Positions 10,993 to 23,800 of a stretch of DNA of 64,000 bases are shown piece by piece. This stretch comes from Notamacropus eugenii. Taxonomy: Eukaryota; Chordata; Mammalia; Diprotodontia; Macropodidae. A program made the position numbers and the translations under genes. The notes beneath the pieces are model-generated. The model did not search any database. It saw only the letters and a program-made list of their open reading frames with translations, and had not been told where the DNA came from. Each line of letters opens with the position of its first letter. The stretch's first letter is position 1. The DNA is taken from contig NC_092878.1 in assembly GCF_028372415.1 (NCBI RefSeq), forward strand, positions 27,014,903 to 27,078,902, read 5' to 3'.

Positions 10993-11073
10993 GTCCCAAA
11001 CACCTTCGCCACACAGAGCTACCCTAGAAAGGTGAACCTCCTTGGGAGGAAGGTGATCCTCCCCAGGAGGAAG
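10993..11073 (+). promoter_or_regulatory. SPINT1: SPINT1 5' leader with 21-bp duplication
   Basis: The 5' UTR part of exon 2. It contains two adjacent 21-bp units, 11,032-11,052 and 11,053-11,073 (17 of 21 identical), the second ending at the base before ATG. Each can fold: CCTCC/GGAGG (11,037-11,049) and TCCTCC/GGAGGA (11,057-11,071). The leader is open in frame with the start codon. Confidence 0.6.
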
Positions 11074-11527
11074 ATGACCCCCAACTGCTGCCCCGAGGCC
11101 TGGATCACGACTACCCTGTGGCTCTTGGTGACGTCCAACCTTCCAGACACAGTGACTGGGCAGCCACCTATGCCCCCTGGGAAACCGGCTGGGCCTCTCT
11201 GTTTGGAACAGTTTACAGTTGGGGTACCAGCCTTTGTACTGGACCTAGACGCCTCCGTTGGCAATGGGGCTACTTTCTTGGATTCTCCCGTGGTGCGCAG
11301 GAGCTGGGATTGTGTCCGTGCCTGCTGTACCACCCCGTCCTGCAACCTGGCCCTAGTGGAACAGCAGCCAGGTGGGGATGAGGACGCCATCAATGCCTGC
11401 TTCCTTCTCAACTGTCTGTATGAGCATACTTTTGTCTGCAAATTCTCCAGAAAGGAGGGTTTCCTTAACTACCTTACCCGGGATGTGTACCAGTCCTACC
11501 GAGAGCTGAGGAAACAAGCCTTCCGAG
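11074..11527 (+). CDS. SPINT1: SPINT1 coding exon 1: signal peptide and MANSC
   Basis: Codes residues 1-151. The hydrophobic stretch ITTTLWLLV gives the signal peptide. The MANSC domain carries [19 protein letters not shown] and [19 protein letters not shown]. Donor 'ccgag|gtaaat'; exon ends in phase 1. Confidence 0.95.
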
Positions 11528-13179
11528 GTAAATCGAGAAGAAAGGGAGGGATGGGGAAGACCTAGGTTGAAGTATCCCACTCCCCAAAATAGAGGGAGAG
11601 TATTAGTAACGACTGAATTGTTGCAGGTGGGAGCGCAGAAAAAGCTGGAATCGGTGAGCAGGAGCAAAGTTCAGAAGAGAAAGTAGAGAATTCTCGAGGG
11701 GAGGGAATCCGGGGTAAGGAAGGGAGATTCCATTGGGGAGGAGGGGGAAGGGGAACCAGATAGGAGGCTGGTCCATAGGTTGGCCGTTCAAAGGCAAGAT
11801 ATTTGCCTTGGGAGAATGGAAAGAGAAAGGTTTTAGCTTTGCCTCTACCACAAAGTAGATTGGGCAGGGCATTTAACCAAACTGGGCCCCTGTTTCTTCT
11901 TTTGTCAAATGGAGATGATCATACCTACCTCACCAGGGTTTTCTAAGGATGAAATGTGATAATGGGTGTGAAGGCATTTTGTAAATTCTAAAGTGCTACA
12001 TATACTATAGTTATGTAGTATAGTATTTTCCACTGAGTCGTAGGTGACTGTTTTACTGAGTTGAAACGATTTTAGGGCAGGCCCTTTCCTTGAATTTAAA
12101 AGAGTTCCCCCCACTCCACCTTTTAGGACTGTGAAAGGATCATTATATGTTGAGTTAAAACACTGGGTGGAATATCCTGATTCAGGCCCATCTAACGAAC
12201 ATATATTAAGTGCCTGCAGTATGCAAAGTGTGGGAGAAGGCAAAGAAACAGCCCCTATACTCAGGGAGTTTCTATTTTGTTGATGTCATGCAGAAAATGG
12301 TACTTAATGATTCCAGTGCCATATCTGTATAAGGTCATTGCTCTAGCTCTAGAACTGAAGGATTCCTCCAAGGCCATCTAATCCAGTTGACTAAATTTTG
12401 TAGATGAGAAAACTGAAGTCTAATGGGTGTAAGTGACTTGCCCAGTAGCATCCTGTCACATTCTCCCAGAAACAGCTAGACTAGGGGAGGGCCCTAAACC
12501 AGGTCCTGTAAGCCTGGAGCCAAATGCTATCAGCTTTGTGGTATTCTAGCCTGAGTGTTTTCTAGGTTGTACTGCACTCAAACTGTGTGAGATCTGGTTC
12601 TGTCCTGTATATAACATGGAGAGGGGCTGTTCCCATAGCCAACTAGACTTAGATACTGAAGACTCATAGGATTATAGGATCAAAGAAATGGAGCTGAAAG
12701 GACTTCTGAAGACATCTAGTCCAACCTCCAGTTTTGTAGATGAGAAAACAGGCCCAGGGAGATTAAATGCTCAGAACCACAAAAGTAGCCTCAGAGATGA
12801 GATATCTGTACTTGATTGCTATGGTTTCTGTATGGTAGCTTAGGAAAACTCCCATAAAACTTTAACTATTGAGGACCCCGGGACCAGATGAATGACATTC
12901 CAAATATTTCTGATGGGAACAAAACTGGTCAGTCTTCTGGGATCTCTGATGATAAGGAATCTCTTCCAGGCTACTACTAATGATAACAGATGCACCACAA
13001 GAATCTCCTGCCCAAGCTGAAGTTGTCCCAAATCCAAGGGGTTCAGTTGGAACTGGACTAAGCTTGATGCTTCAATGGAGAGAGAAAGAGAGATCGGGGG
13101 AGGAGAGGAGAGGAAGGCAGAGACAAAGATAGAAACAACTGATGTGGTGTACCTGGTCAGGAAAGGTTGTCAATTGTTT

Positions 13180-13241
<62 letters not shown>

Positions 13242-14857
13242 TGTGTGTGTGTGTGTCTGTGTGTCTGTGTGTCTGTGTGTGTGTGTGGTTCTGAGTCCCT
13301 GGTTAACCTCTGGTTATATCTGGGGATGAAGTCAACCCCACAGATCCAGCCCACCTGGCTGGCAGCCAGGGGAACCAGTCTGGGGATTATAGGCCCTCCA
13401 CAGATTTCTGGTTCATTGTCAACCCCACCCTGCTTCTTGGACATCTGTGGAAAGAGAACCCAGCATCTGCCTACCTATCTGCCTTTTCTCTACTGCCTCC
13501 CTCTTCCACAATCTTACTCTCACATCTAGTATTACCAGCCTATCCAGGAACTAACAAGTTTAGAAATAGCAGTGATACAATAATTGGACCAGATGCTGAG
13601 TCTGGAGGTGATGCCACCAATCTGGAATTGGAGAAAAGTTTCTTCTATTAATCCTCTGTCTTCCATGCCTAGGATGCTCTCTCTCTCCTCACTTTTGTCA
13701 AGTACTACTTCCTGTAAGATACGCTTCTTCTCCTAAATTGACTTTATTTTGTATGTAGCTTGTATTTCCATATCCTGTTGGGTGGAATGTAAGTTCCTTG
13801 AGGGTAGCAAAGAGTCCCTACCCTTAAGTAGTTTACTTTAAGTGAGGGAAAGGAAGGGAGAAACATGTATACAAATGAGTAGATGAGAGGCAAGTGTAGG
13901 AAATAGAGAGCTGGCCCAAAGGCAGGAAGACTTGGGTTCAATTCCTGGACCTTTGATACATGCTAACTGTGTGGCCCTAGGTGAGTCACTTAACCTCTGA
14001 ACAGATTTTCCTCTTCTGGAGATTCTCTATATCAATCAAGTTACAGGTCCGATCTTTATTCTTTATGAGTAAACAGGATACATACAAAGCAACTGAAGTT
14101 AATCAAAAGGATTCAAGAAAAGCCTTCTATGAGTGGTAATATTTGAGCTAAATCCTGAAAGAAGATTAGGAATTTCAAGATAACATCTTATAAGGGTTGA
14201 AGAGGGATTGAGTTCCAGGCCTGGAGGACCAGCCTGTGCAAAGTCAAGGAAACAAGTACAATGTCCTGAGTGAGAGACCACAAGGAGGCCAGTTGGTCTA
14301 TACCACAGAATTCATGAAGCGAAGTAGTTCATAATAAATCTGGAAAGGTGGGCTACAGCCTGACTCTGGAGAGCTTTGAAAAACAAACAGAGGAGTTTTG
14401 ATTTGATCATTTAGGCTAAAGATAATTTCTTAGAGTTCTTTGAATAAGAGTTAGCATGGGGAGACCTGTGCTTTACATATCCCTTGCTTGAACCATGAAT
14501 TGGAGATGAGAGCGACCCAAGTACTGGAGACTGATTAGAATGGCTAGCATGGCACCTGCCACATACTGTGCAACTTGTAAATTCTTGCTGACATTTTTCT
14601 CCTTCCCAAACTAGGCCCCTTATATTTCTTTTTTTATTATTCCATTTAAATTTTTTCAGTTAAAAAATGTGTTTTCCCTCCTTCACAATCCTCCTTAGAT
14701 TAAAAAAAAATAAAGAAAAAGAGCCAAAAGCTTTGTAATAAATATTTTTAGTCAAGAAGACAAATTCCTGCATTGGCCTGGTCCAAAAATATATACGTAT
14801 ATATGTGTATGCATGTATATACACAAACTCACACATATATACAAACACATACCCACA

Positions 14858-14890
<33 letters not shown>

Positions 14891-17800
14891 CACACACATA
14901 TATATACACAAATATACATATACATATCAGTCTGTACCCTGAGTCCACTGGGTACGTTTGATAGCTAGCCCTCTGAAATGATGGTCGTTCATTTAATTGA
15001 CCCGAGTTCTTCTAGTTTTCAAAGTTGTTCATTGGCCCCCTTGTCTTCCCTTGCTCCTTCTTTTCTTCCACTGACCCTCCGAGGTTCAGAGTAAAGCCTG
15101 GGGATGGATGCCTCTCTCCTGGAGCCAGGCTAACTCACCAGGTCCCATTGAACTAGAGACTAAGCCTGTTCCACCAGGAAGTGGCAGGTCAGGTGGGTGG
15201 TAATTGACTGTAATTGGCCCCACCACTGACTGTGCACTTCCTGTCCCTGGTTGCAGATTTTCCACCAGGAGCCATTTCACTATAATAGGAAACCCCCAGG
15301 GACCAGATGGCTCCTAGGATTGGGTGACCTGAGCTGGGGAATCAGCAGATGGGAATAGACTCTTGGTGTCCTTCCTCTTTGGGAAAACCCCAGAATTCTC
15401 CTCTTTCATCCAGACAGGAATACTGGAGCCTGGAGGAAGATTGGGGCATTTGGAGGGCAACAGAGCAGAATGGACTGAAAGTCTGGGTTATTGTGTATCA
15501 GAGGGGCTGAGATGAGTTAAGTAATTACAACATCCCTCCATAAGGTGTGAGAGCTGTTGGGTACGGAGAACCTAGCTCCAAGCATCTAGAGGAAAGATTT
15601 CTTTATTCCCCCAGATGGGGAGAAAAAGTCCCCCTCCTAGCAAGTTGATTCAGTTTTCTTTCGTTTCCCTACCTGGGGCCAGCCCAGATTTCAGAAAGGA
15701 GAGGGAGGGTTTACATTCTGTCTCCTCCTTTCTCACCCTCTCCCCTATTCTTTTCTGCAATTCCAGCTCCTTTCTTTCTGGTGAGTGGAATTGGGAGGTG
15801 GGGCCTGTGGTTGCTATGGGGATTTCCTGGGACCTGAGCTTCTGAGGGGAGGGACCCATTTATTGTCTGGCTATTTAGCCCTTTTGCTCTGTGCATGGGG
15901 AAAAGGGAGAGGGAACAGCAAGGGAGAGCGGAAGGATTGGGAGTTCTCCCATCAGCCTCCAAATATTATGATAAACCTGGAAAGGTTCTTTAGGTTATGT
16001 ACCACAATGCCTCTCTTTGACCCTGCTTCTACCTCCTGGGTCCCTGACTGGCAAGGAAATTATTCTGAATCTGAGATGTAGTTCCCTGTCCCTTGAGTTT
16101 TTCTTCCCTGTGCAATGGAGGGGATATTACCCACTCTTCAGGTTTTTCCTTGGAGTGCTTTGTAGTGGGAGTGGGATGCCTGCAAGGATGCTTTTGGGGT
16201 CACAGGAGAAACAACTCTGGTGTCCTAGCACCCTACTCTTACAGGATTACTGGGACTTTGCTCCATTCATCCAAAGGTGTGTACAGTAGGGTTGTCCATC
16301 TGGGGCAGAGAGTGAATAAGAGAAAAACCTACAAAGTGTTTTGTGAGATCTGTGGAGGCAAAAGGTCACTTGACTGGCTTGACTGTGTAAACAAAGGCAC
16401 AGTACAATCAACAAGTATGATTAAATGCCTACTAAGTTCTAGACTTAGTGCTAGGTGCTTCAGGGGATAAGAATACAAAGGGCGAGTGATTCCTATTCCC
16501 AAGAAGGATGTCTTTGGGAGGATGGATGGTCCCCAGGTTGTCTGGAGTGAGGTGTACATACGTGGAGGGGCATACATAGCATAAGATAAACCCTATGTCA
16601 GTTGGTACTACTGTTCGAGTCTTCCCCCAGAGACGCTCTCCAATTTACCTGGCACAGATTTTGTATGTACATGTGTGTTTGCATGCTGTTTCTTCCATTA
16701 GAATCGAAATGTTTAGGGCAGGGACAGTGTGTTTGCCTTTCTTCGTATCTCTAGTGCTTAGCCCAATATGTGGAACATGAGGTGGTGAGGGGAAAGGAAA
16801 CAAGCAGCAACTTGTGTTTCAGGAACCATACTATGCACTTTGTGAATGTTATCTCATTTGCTAGTAGGTGATTAACCACATGCTTGTTGCCTGACTACCA
16901 GACTGCGGAGGGCATGGAATGCTAGTCAAGACATTGGCTGTTATTTCCTAGACAGTAGGTAGGATGCCACTGAAAATTTTGGAAAGAAAAGGAACATGAT
17001 CAGATGTGTGCAAATAAAAAGTATACAAAGATATAAAATGTGTGAAGAAGAATGAAACTAGAGGTTTGAAGACTATGATGACTATTTTTACAGTAATTTG
17101 GGGGTGAGAAATATACTATCTAGGATGGTACCAGATAGTGGAAATAGAAAGGAAAGGGTCGGTGGGAGTGGTACCAGAATGAGATACATTCTCCACTTTC
17201 CCATTCTCCCTTTCCTATGCAGTTTATTTCTCCTATTCTTACTCTTTTTAACCTTGCTCTCGCAACTAACCGTGTTAACCATTTCTCATTAATTTTCTCC
17301 TCCTTCAATTCTCCTGACACACCCTAGTTTTCCCATCTCTTTAACCACTACTTTTGCTGGATCTTCTTCCTGTCCTGTAGATGTGGGTGTAGTCAAAATT
17401 TCAGTCTTTCTGCCCTCCACCTTCTCTATCCTTCCATCTCATCTACTCCCACACTCCATATCTCACTCCTAAGTAACTACTCCTGTACACACTATATACC
17501 CACAGAGAGCAGTGTTGTTTTCTGAGATTAGAATTCTGACCCTGAGTCTCTCATTGAGTTGAAATGGTATGGGACCACCCTTTCATCAGCTGGGTTTTCA
17601 GTTGATCTGTAGTCCTAAGTATCCAACTGCCTGCTGAATTTTTCTATTTGGATCATGGGATCATAGATTTAGGGTTGAAATGGACCATCTAGTCTCATTT
17701 TACAAATGAGGAATAGGTAAGTGACTTATCCAAGGTCACATAGGTAGGATATCCAGAATTTTAACCCAGGTCCTCTGACTCTAAATCTGAACCGTGATGC

Positions 17801-20800
17801 CATGCCATTGTCATCAGTGACCTCAACACCAAAATGTCCACCTCACACACACAGAACCATGACTCTTAACAGTAAAATTTCCACCATTACCTCCCTCTCT
17901 GCCCACTGTCTCCCCAAAAAGGTTCCCCAGCAGTACAAGTCCCAATACCTACCCTTCCCATCATTGTCTGTAATTTCTACATTAATCACACATACCTTCC
18001 TACTCTTCCTTTCAATTACTTCTGCTGCACTTCCATTCAGAAAATTAGTGCCTCAAATCTGGGCTACCTCAATGGCTACCTAACTGATCTCCTGCCTTTC
18101 TCTGCTCCAAGTTATAATTTTCTTAATATATTAATATAAATAACACTAATGTTAATATATTTTAATATATTACTTAGTGTCACTATCGCTCAAAAATTTT
18201 CCCTACCTACAACAATTTTCTTTACTTACAACAATAAAATCTGAACTTCTTAACTGGGTACCAAACTCATTTTGCATTATTCCACTACGTGGATTTTCTG
18301 CTGCAGACAAATTGATCTCCCTACCGTCAGTTGTACATTTCCCTTCCCCTTTGCTGGGAATCCAAAATCAAAGGGGAAATAATCTCCACCCTTTAGGAAC
18401 TTATATTCTACTGGAGAGAACCATATGTACACATATGACTTGATACAGCACATACGCAAAGAAATTTTAGAATTGGGAGGATACTTAACATCAAGGTGAA
18501 TCAGAAAAGGCTTCCTGTAGGAGACGGTACTTGTTGAGCTGTGTTAGATTCTTCATGACCCCATCTGGGGTTTTCTTTGGTAATGATACTGGAATGGTTT
18601 GCCATTTCTTTCTCTAGCTCATTTTATAGATGAGGAAACTGAGGCAAACAGGGTTAAGTGACTTGTTTGGGGTCACACAGCTAGTAAGCATCTGAGACCA
18701 GATTAGAACTCAGCAAGATGAGTCTTCCTGACTCCAGACCCATGTGCTCTATCCACTTTGCCACCTACTTGCCCTGGACAGTATTTGAGCTGAGCCTTAA
18801 AGAGCTAGACATTCTAAAATGGAAAGGGTAGGAGGTAGTCTTTTATGGGGATACAAAGGCATAGAGATGGGAGATGGAATGTCACATACCCAAAAGAGCA
18901 AATGGGTAGTTTGGCTTGAACATGGACCCTGGTCTTCTGACTCCCCATGCAATAGGATATGTAAGGTGGGTAGGATTCTTTCCTCTGGATCTGCCTCATA
19001 TTATCTGGGTGACCTTGAGCAATTCAGTTAATTTCTATAGGCCTGTTCCTTAATCCAGTGGAAGCTGGAAACTCTAAGGTCCATTTTAGTTGTAGCAGTG
19101 GTATCATTCTAAGGTTCAACCCAAGTCCATGGTTCAAGACAAGGTTCAACTCCCCAGGAAAATTTCCAGGGCCACTCCAGGCTCCTGTGACCTTTCCCTC
19201 CTTTCTTAGAACAGCAATGACATATCTATGTAACTCACTTGGCATTTAATATATGTTACCTTGTAATAGGGGAAGGATTTGTGTGTATATAGAGTTAGAC
19301 TTGGCACCCAATCCTGCTCTCTTCTCTCTCTGGGTTGCCTTGATCACCCCAACCTGCACTCACACACTCGTTGGTTCCTAGACAGAGACAATCACAGAAC
19401 TACAAATTATTTTTTCAGATTCCAGGACTAACCTTGGTGACAAGAATATACTACTACGACTACATACCTCAGATGCTGAGCCCCTACTGGTATACCTCCA
19501 AATTCAACAAATCACTCAGCTGATCTCCATTACATCTTAATCAGAAACACTTACAGAAGACAAAGCAAGAATACTAAAATAACATTCCACCCATGAACCA
19601 GGGATGAACTCTCCCATCGATGCTTGTGTACATATACTTAATTATAAACTTCACAGGTTGAAGAAGATGCCTCAGAATGTAGTGAATTCTTTTTCACATG
19701 AATTAGATTTGCTAGCCTCTGAGATCTCTTCCAGTTCTGAGGTTCTGGGATTCCTAATGTGTTTGGGTTTTTTTTTGCGTTATCCACAGTACGAGGCCCG
19801 TAGTTGGTTTCAGTAAATATTTGTTGAATGAATGATATTTCAGGTAGAGAGAGCAGCCACCAAAATTTGGGGATGGTGGATAGATTCTCTGTCAAGTAAA
19901 AAAGGTAAGAACTATAGAAGGGGTGACAATGGATACTCCTTTTCCTACCAGTTCTTGCCCTTGGCACTACTTGGTAAAGCTGAAAGTTTCCCTCCCCCCC
20001 ACCAACCAGTTTGTGCCTTTCCACTTGAATGACTTTGGGAGATGACCTGTTGTTATCATTTTCTCACTGAATGCAATCTTGAGGGTAGGGATTATTACAT
20101 TTTAATTTTTGAATCCTCAGTGCCCAGCATAGTTCATGGCACATAATCCAAGATTAACAAATGCTTCTTGATCGATTTGATGGATTTCCTAAGCTCATTT
20201 GCATGTCTGGACATCATATATATGATAAAGGAGACTCATTCCTTGTGTAGAGAGTTCATCCTAACCATTCCTCCTTCTTCCCCCAGGAGCTCGCCTTCCA
20301 AAATTGTGGGCCGGCATGGAAATGAAGGTGCAACCTCAGGAGCCACTAGTGCTCCAGGGCACAGAAAACACTGAATGGCATCTTATTCAGGGAGATACTG
20401 ATGTGAAGGTGGAGGTGAGGAGTTGAGGTGGGGTCTAGGAGGGAAGGACTTTGAGAGCATCCTTCAAACCACTGCATACCCTAAATACCCTCTCCTAGCC
20501 TTTATCCCTATCTCCTTGGGGCCATTGTCTCATTTGGGAGGTGCCTGAGTCCTAGGACTTATGGGTGCCCTAAAACCAAGGGTGTGGTTGTACTGGAACC
20601 AGCGCAAGAGAACTGACTGTTAAAGTTTTGGTATGAGCACTTACACCTTGGAAATCTGCAAACGTTATAAATCAAGGTTGGATTTTTGGTTGTCTAGACT
20701 TAAGTGATGGAAAAATACTAATAATTCAGAATAAACCAAGAAGTGTGTTGTGTATATATGTGTGTGTGTGTGTGTGTGTGCATGTGTATATATACATATA

Positions 20801-23800
20801 TATATACACACACACGGAGAGAGAGAGGGAGAAAGACAATTGCTAAAGATCTACCAGCATACCGCTGCCTAAAATAATTTCTATAATCTCATTAATGAAA
20901 AATTCCTGCAGACAGTGCTGCCCCTTAACTGTTCTCCATCTGTATTCCCCTACTCTGGTACCACAAGATTTCTTTAGTGATTTTTGGGGACAAAGATAAA
21001 AGATATCCTCAGATCTACATGGACCTATTACAGAGGAGAATGAGGAACGTCTGAAGCCCACTCCCCTTTTTTTCTACAGAGAAAGGATCCAGATCAGCTA
21101 GAGCTCTCACAGCTAAAAGAAGGGGTCTACGTCTTTCAGTTGACTGTGAAGGAGCCTGACCAAACGCAGGATACTGCCAACTTGACTATCCTTGTCCTGT
21201 CACCTAAGCAGACAGAAGGTAAGGGATTAGCCTGGGGGAGAAGGGGCAAGGACCAAAGAAAGGGATAGGGGCCCAAATAACCCCCTTAGATGGCTACCTC
21301 AGGCTTGCCCCTTCTTTTCCCAGAACATTGCCTGGCACCCAAGAAAGTGGGTCGCTGCCGAGGTTCCTTCCCCCGATGGTACTATGACCCCACTGAGCAG
21401 CTCTGCAAAAGTTTTGTCTATGGTGGTTGCCTTGGCAATAAGAATAACTACCTGCGGGAAGAGGAGTGCAAGATGGCCTGCAAGGATGTGCAAGGTGAGC
21501 AGGTGGGGAGGGTTGGGATGGGAAGGGAAAGTGACCAGGCTAGGCAATAGGGAGATATTGAGGGGAATAGAAGGTCCTGGGGGAAAGAAGTGATAGTGAT
21601 ATGAAAAAAAAAGAGGCATCAGTGACATTTTGTAAAAAGAGAGCTAGGTGGTGCAGTGGATAAGAGTGGCCTGAGACACTTACTAGCTGTGTGACCCTGG
21701 GCAAGTCACTTTTCCCTGTTTGCCTCAGTTTCCTCATCTGTTAAATGAGCTAGAGCAGGAAATGGCAAACCACTACAATATCTTTGCTAAGAAAACCCCA
21801 GAATGGAGTCACAGAGTCAGATACAACTGCAACAACTGAACAGCCACAAAAGAGAGTAGTTGATTAGAGCTAGAGAATTAAAATGGGCTTCCTTCAACCC
21901 CTACCCTGGACTACAATATAGAATCCTGAACTACAATATAGAATTTCTGGGGGGACCTCTGTGGCTGTCTGGTTTGACTATGCCCAGAAGGAATCCCTGA
22001 CTGTTCCATGATTGACAAGGGGCGCATCTGGAGGCACCCCGTTCCTCTTTTTAGTCAGCTTTAATTGGTAAGAAAGTTGTTGGGGTTTTTTTTTTTCCTG
22101 ACATCAAACCTCAATCTTCCTCTTTGCTACTCTGTCACAGAATCATGGGTTTAGATAGAGATCATCTAGTCCAACCCTCTCATTTTTACAGAGATTATAG
22201 GCCGAGGCAGCCAGGTGGCACAGTGGATGGAGTGACAGGTCTGGAGTCAGGAGAACCTGAGTTCAAATCTGGCCTCAGACACTTACTAGCTGGGTGACCC
22301 TGGGCAAGTCATTTAATCCTCTCTGCCTCCCAAAAAAACCAAAAAACCCAGAAATTATAGGCCAGGGTATGTTGAGTGGCTTACCTAGAGTCAAATGGTA
22401 AGTGACAGAGCCAAGATTTGAGCTCAGGTCATCTGACTCCAAATCTAGACCTCCTACCACTGGACCACACTGCCTCTACCCATTGCTCTTAGGCTCCTGG
22501 GACCAGGTAAAATAAGTCCAATCTCTCTACCACATTACAGCCCTTCTCATACTTGAAGAAGGCCATTGGATCCCCCATACCCTGCATCTTTCCTTTGTTG
22601 AACATTTTTTAATTAATTGATCCTTTTTTGACCTCTACTTGAGATCCTTGACCATTCTGTTTAACTTCCTTTAGATACTGTCTGGCTTTTAAATGTCCTT
22701 AGATTGTGGCACTCAGAACCAAATAATGATTGCCATCTAGCATGATGAGGGCAGAGTATTGTCAATGTAATATGTGCCAGGCACTGTGTGAAGCTCTTGA
22801 CAATGAGTATCTCATTTGGTCCTGGGAGGTAGATGGTTTTATTTTCCTCATTATACAGGTGAGACAACTGAGACAAACAGAAGGTAAGTGACTTGTCCAG
22901 GCCCACACAGCTAGTCAGTGTCTGAGACTGGATTCAAACTCAGATCTTCCTGACTCCCAGTGTTCCTATCCATTGTGCCACCTAACTGCCCCTTATTCCT
23001 AGAAACTCTCTCTGTGTTAATGCAGGCAAAGTTTGAATTAGTTTTTTTGATTGCCACATCCCATTGCTGACGAATAAATGAATGAATGAATCTGCATGTT
23101 TCAAAGCACCTTGCTAGGCAAGGGTGGAGGGGGTGGGGTTGGAGAGAGCACAAACAGAACAACAAATACAGTCTCCTCAGGTTTGGGGTGGGGAAGTATA
23201 CTTCCTGCTTGGAGTGTTGGAAATAGCAGATGCTTTAAAAAAAAACAAAATTTATCAATACAAACAAAACATTTTTTAAGATAATTTCTCAATTTAACAA
23301 GTAACAAGAAACTCATTTTCAAGGAGTTTACTTTCTAATTGGAAATACAACTTACGTCGGGGTAGTAGCCAGGTCTTCCCTCATCTTATACTTATGGTTG
23401 ACTTTTTTGAATCCCAAGTATAAGGCTTCAGCTTTATCTCTATTGTATTTCATCAAATGTGAAATTTAATAGGCTATTCTGAAAGAGCTACTGGTACGCC
23501 AGACCAAGAAGGGAAGAGAGTGGAGGATTACTCCCAGGTTCCAGGCCTCCATCATGTTCCCTTTTTGCTAAGAATTCCATGGCTGCCACTCTGTCCTTTC
23601 TCTTTCAGGTCCTTCAATCCAAAGGCAACATCCAGGTGAGTGCCTTTCTCTGTACCATATGGTTCCCTCCAATCCCCCATCCCTCCCCTTCTCTAGATTC
23701 CTTAGTAATGAGGTTAGATCAGTTTCTAAGGCCCTGTCTCTGACACCTGCTCTTTGGGTGGGGTCCCCCAACACCATTTCCCTCTTATTCCAACATCATC

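Larger units (their letters stand above)
11528..20286 (+). other. SPINT1: SPINT1 long intron after coding exon 1
   Basis: An 8.8-kb GT/AG intron filled with MIR, L2, L1 and SINE copies listed below. About 15,000-16,380 and 19,050-20,040 are largely free of repeats I can name and could hold intronic control elements; no additional exon is supported. Confidence 0.85.

Noticed and set aside
10169-11014. Several open frames on both strands around the SPINT1 promoter
   Set aside because: GC-rich island DNA lacks stops by chance. Only the frame leading into SPINT1 deserved a note.
13075-13529. Long open frames of Cys-Val and His-Thr across 13,075-13,529
   Set aside because: They are translations of the (GT)n microsatellite.
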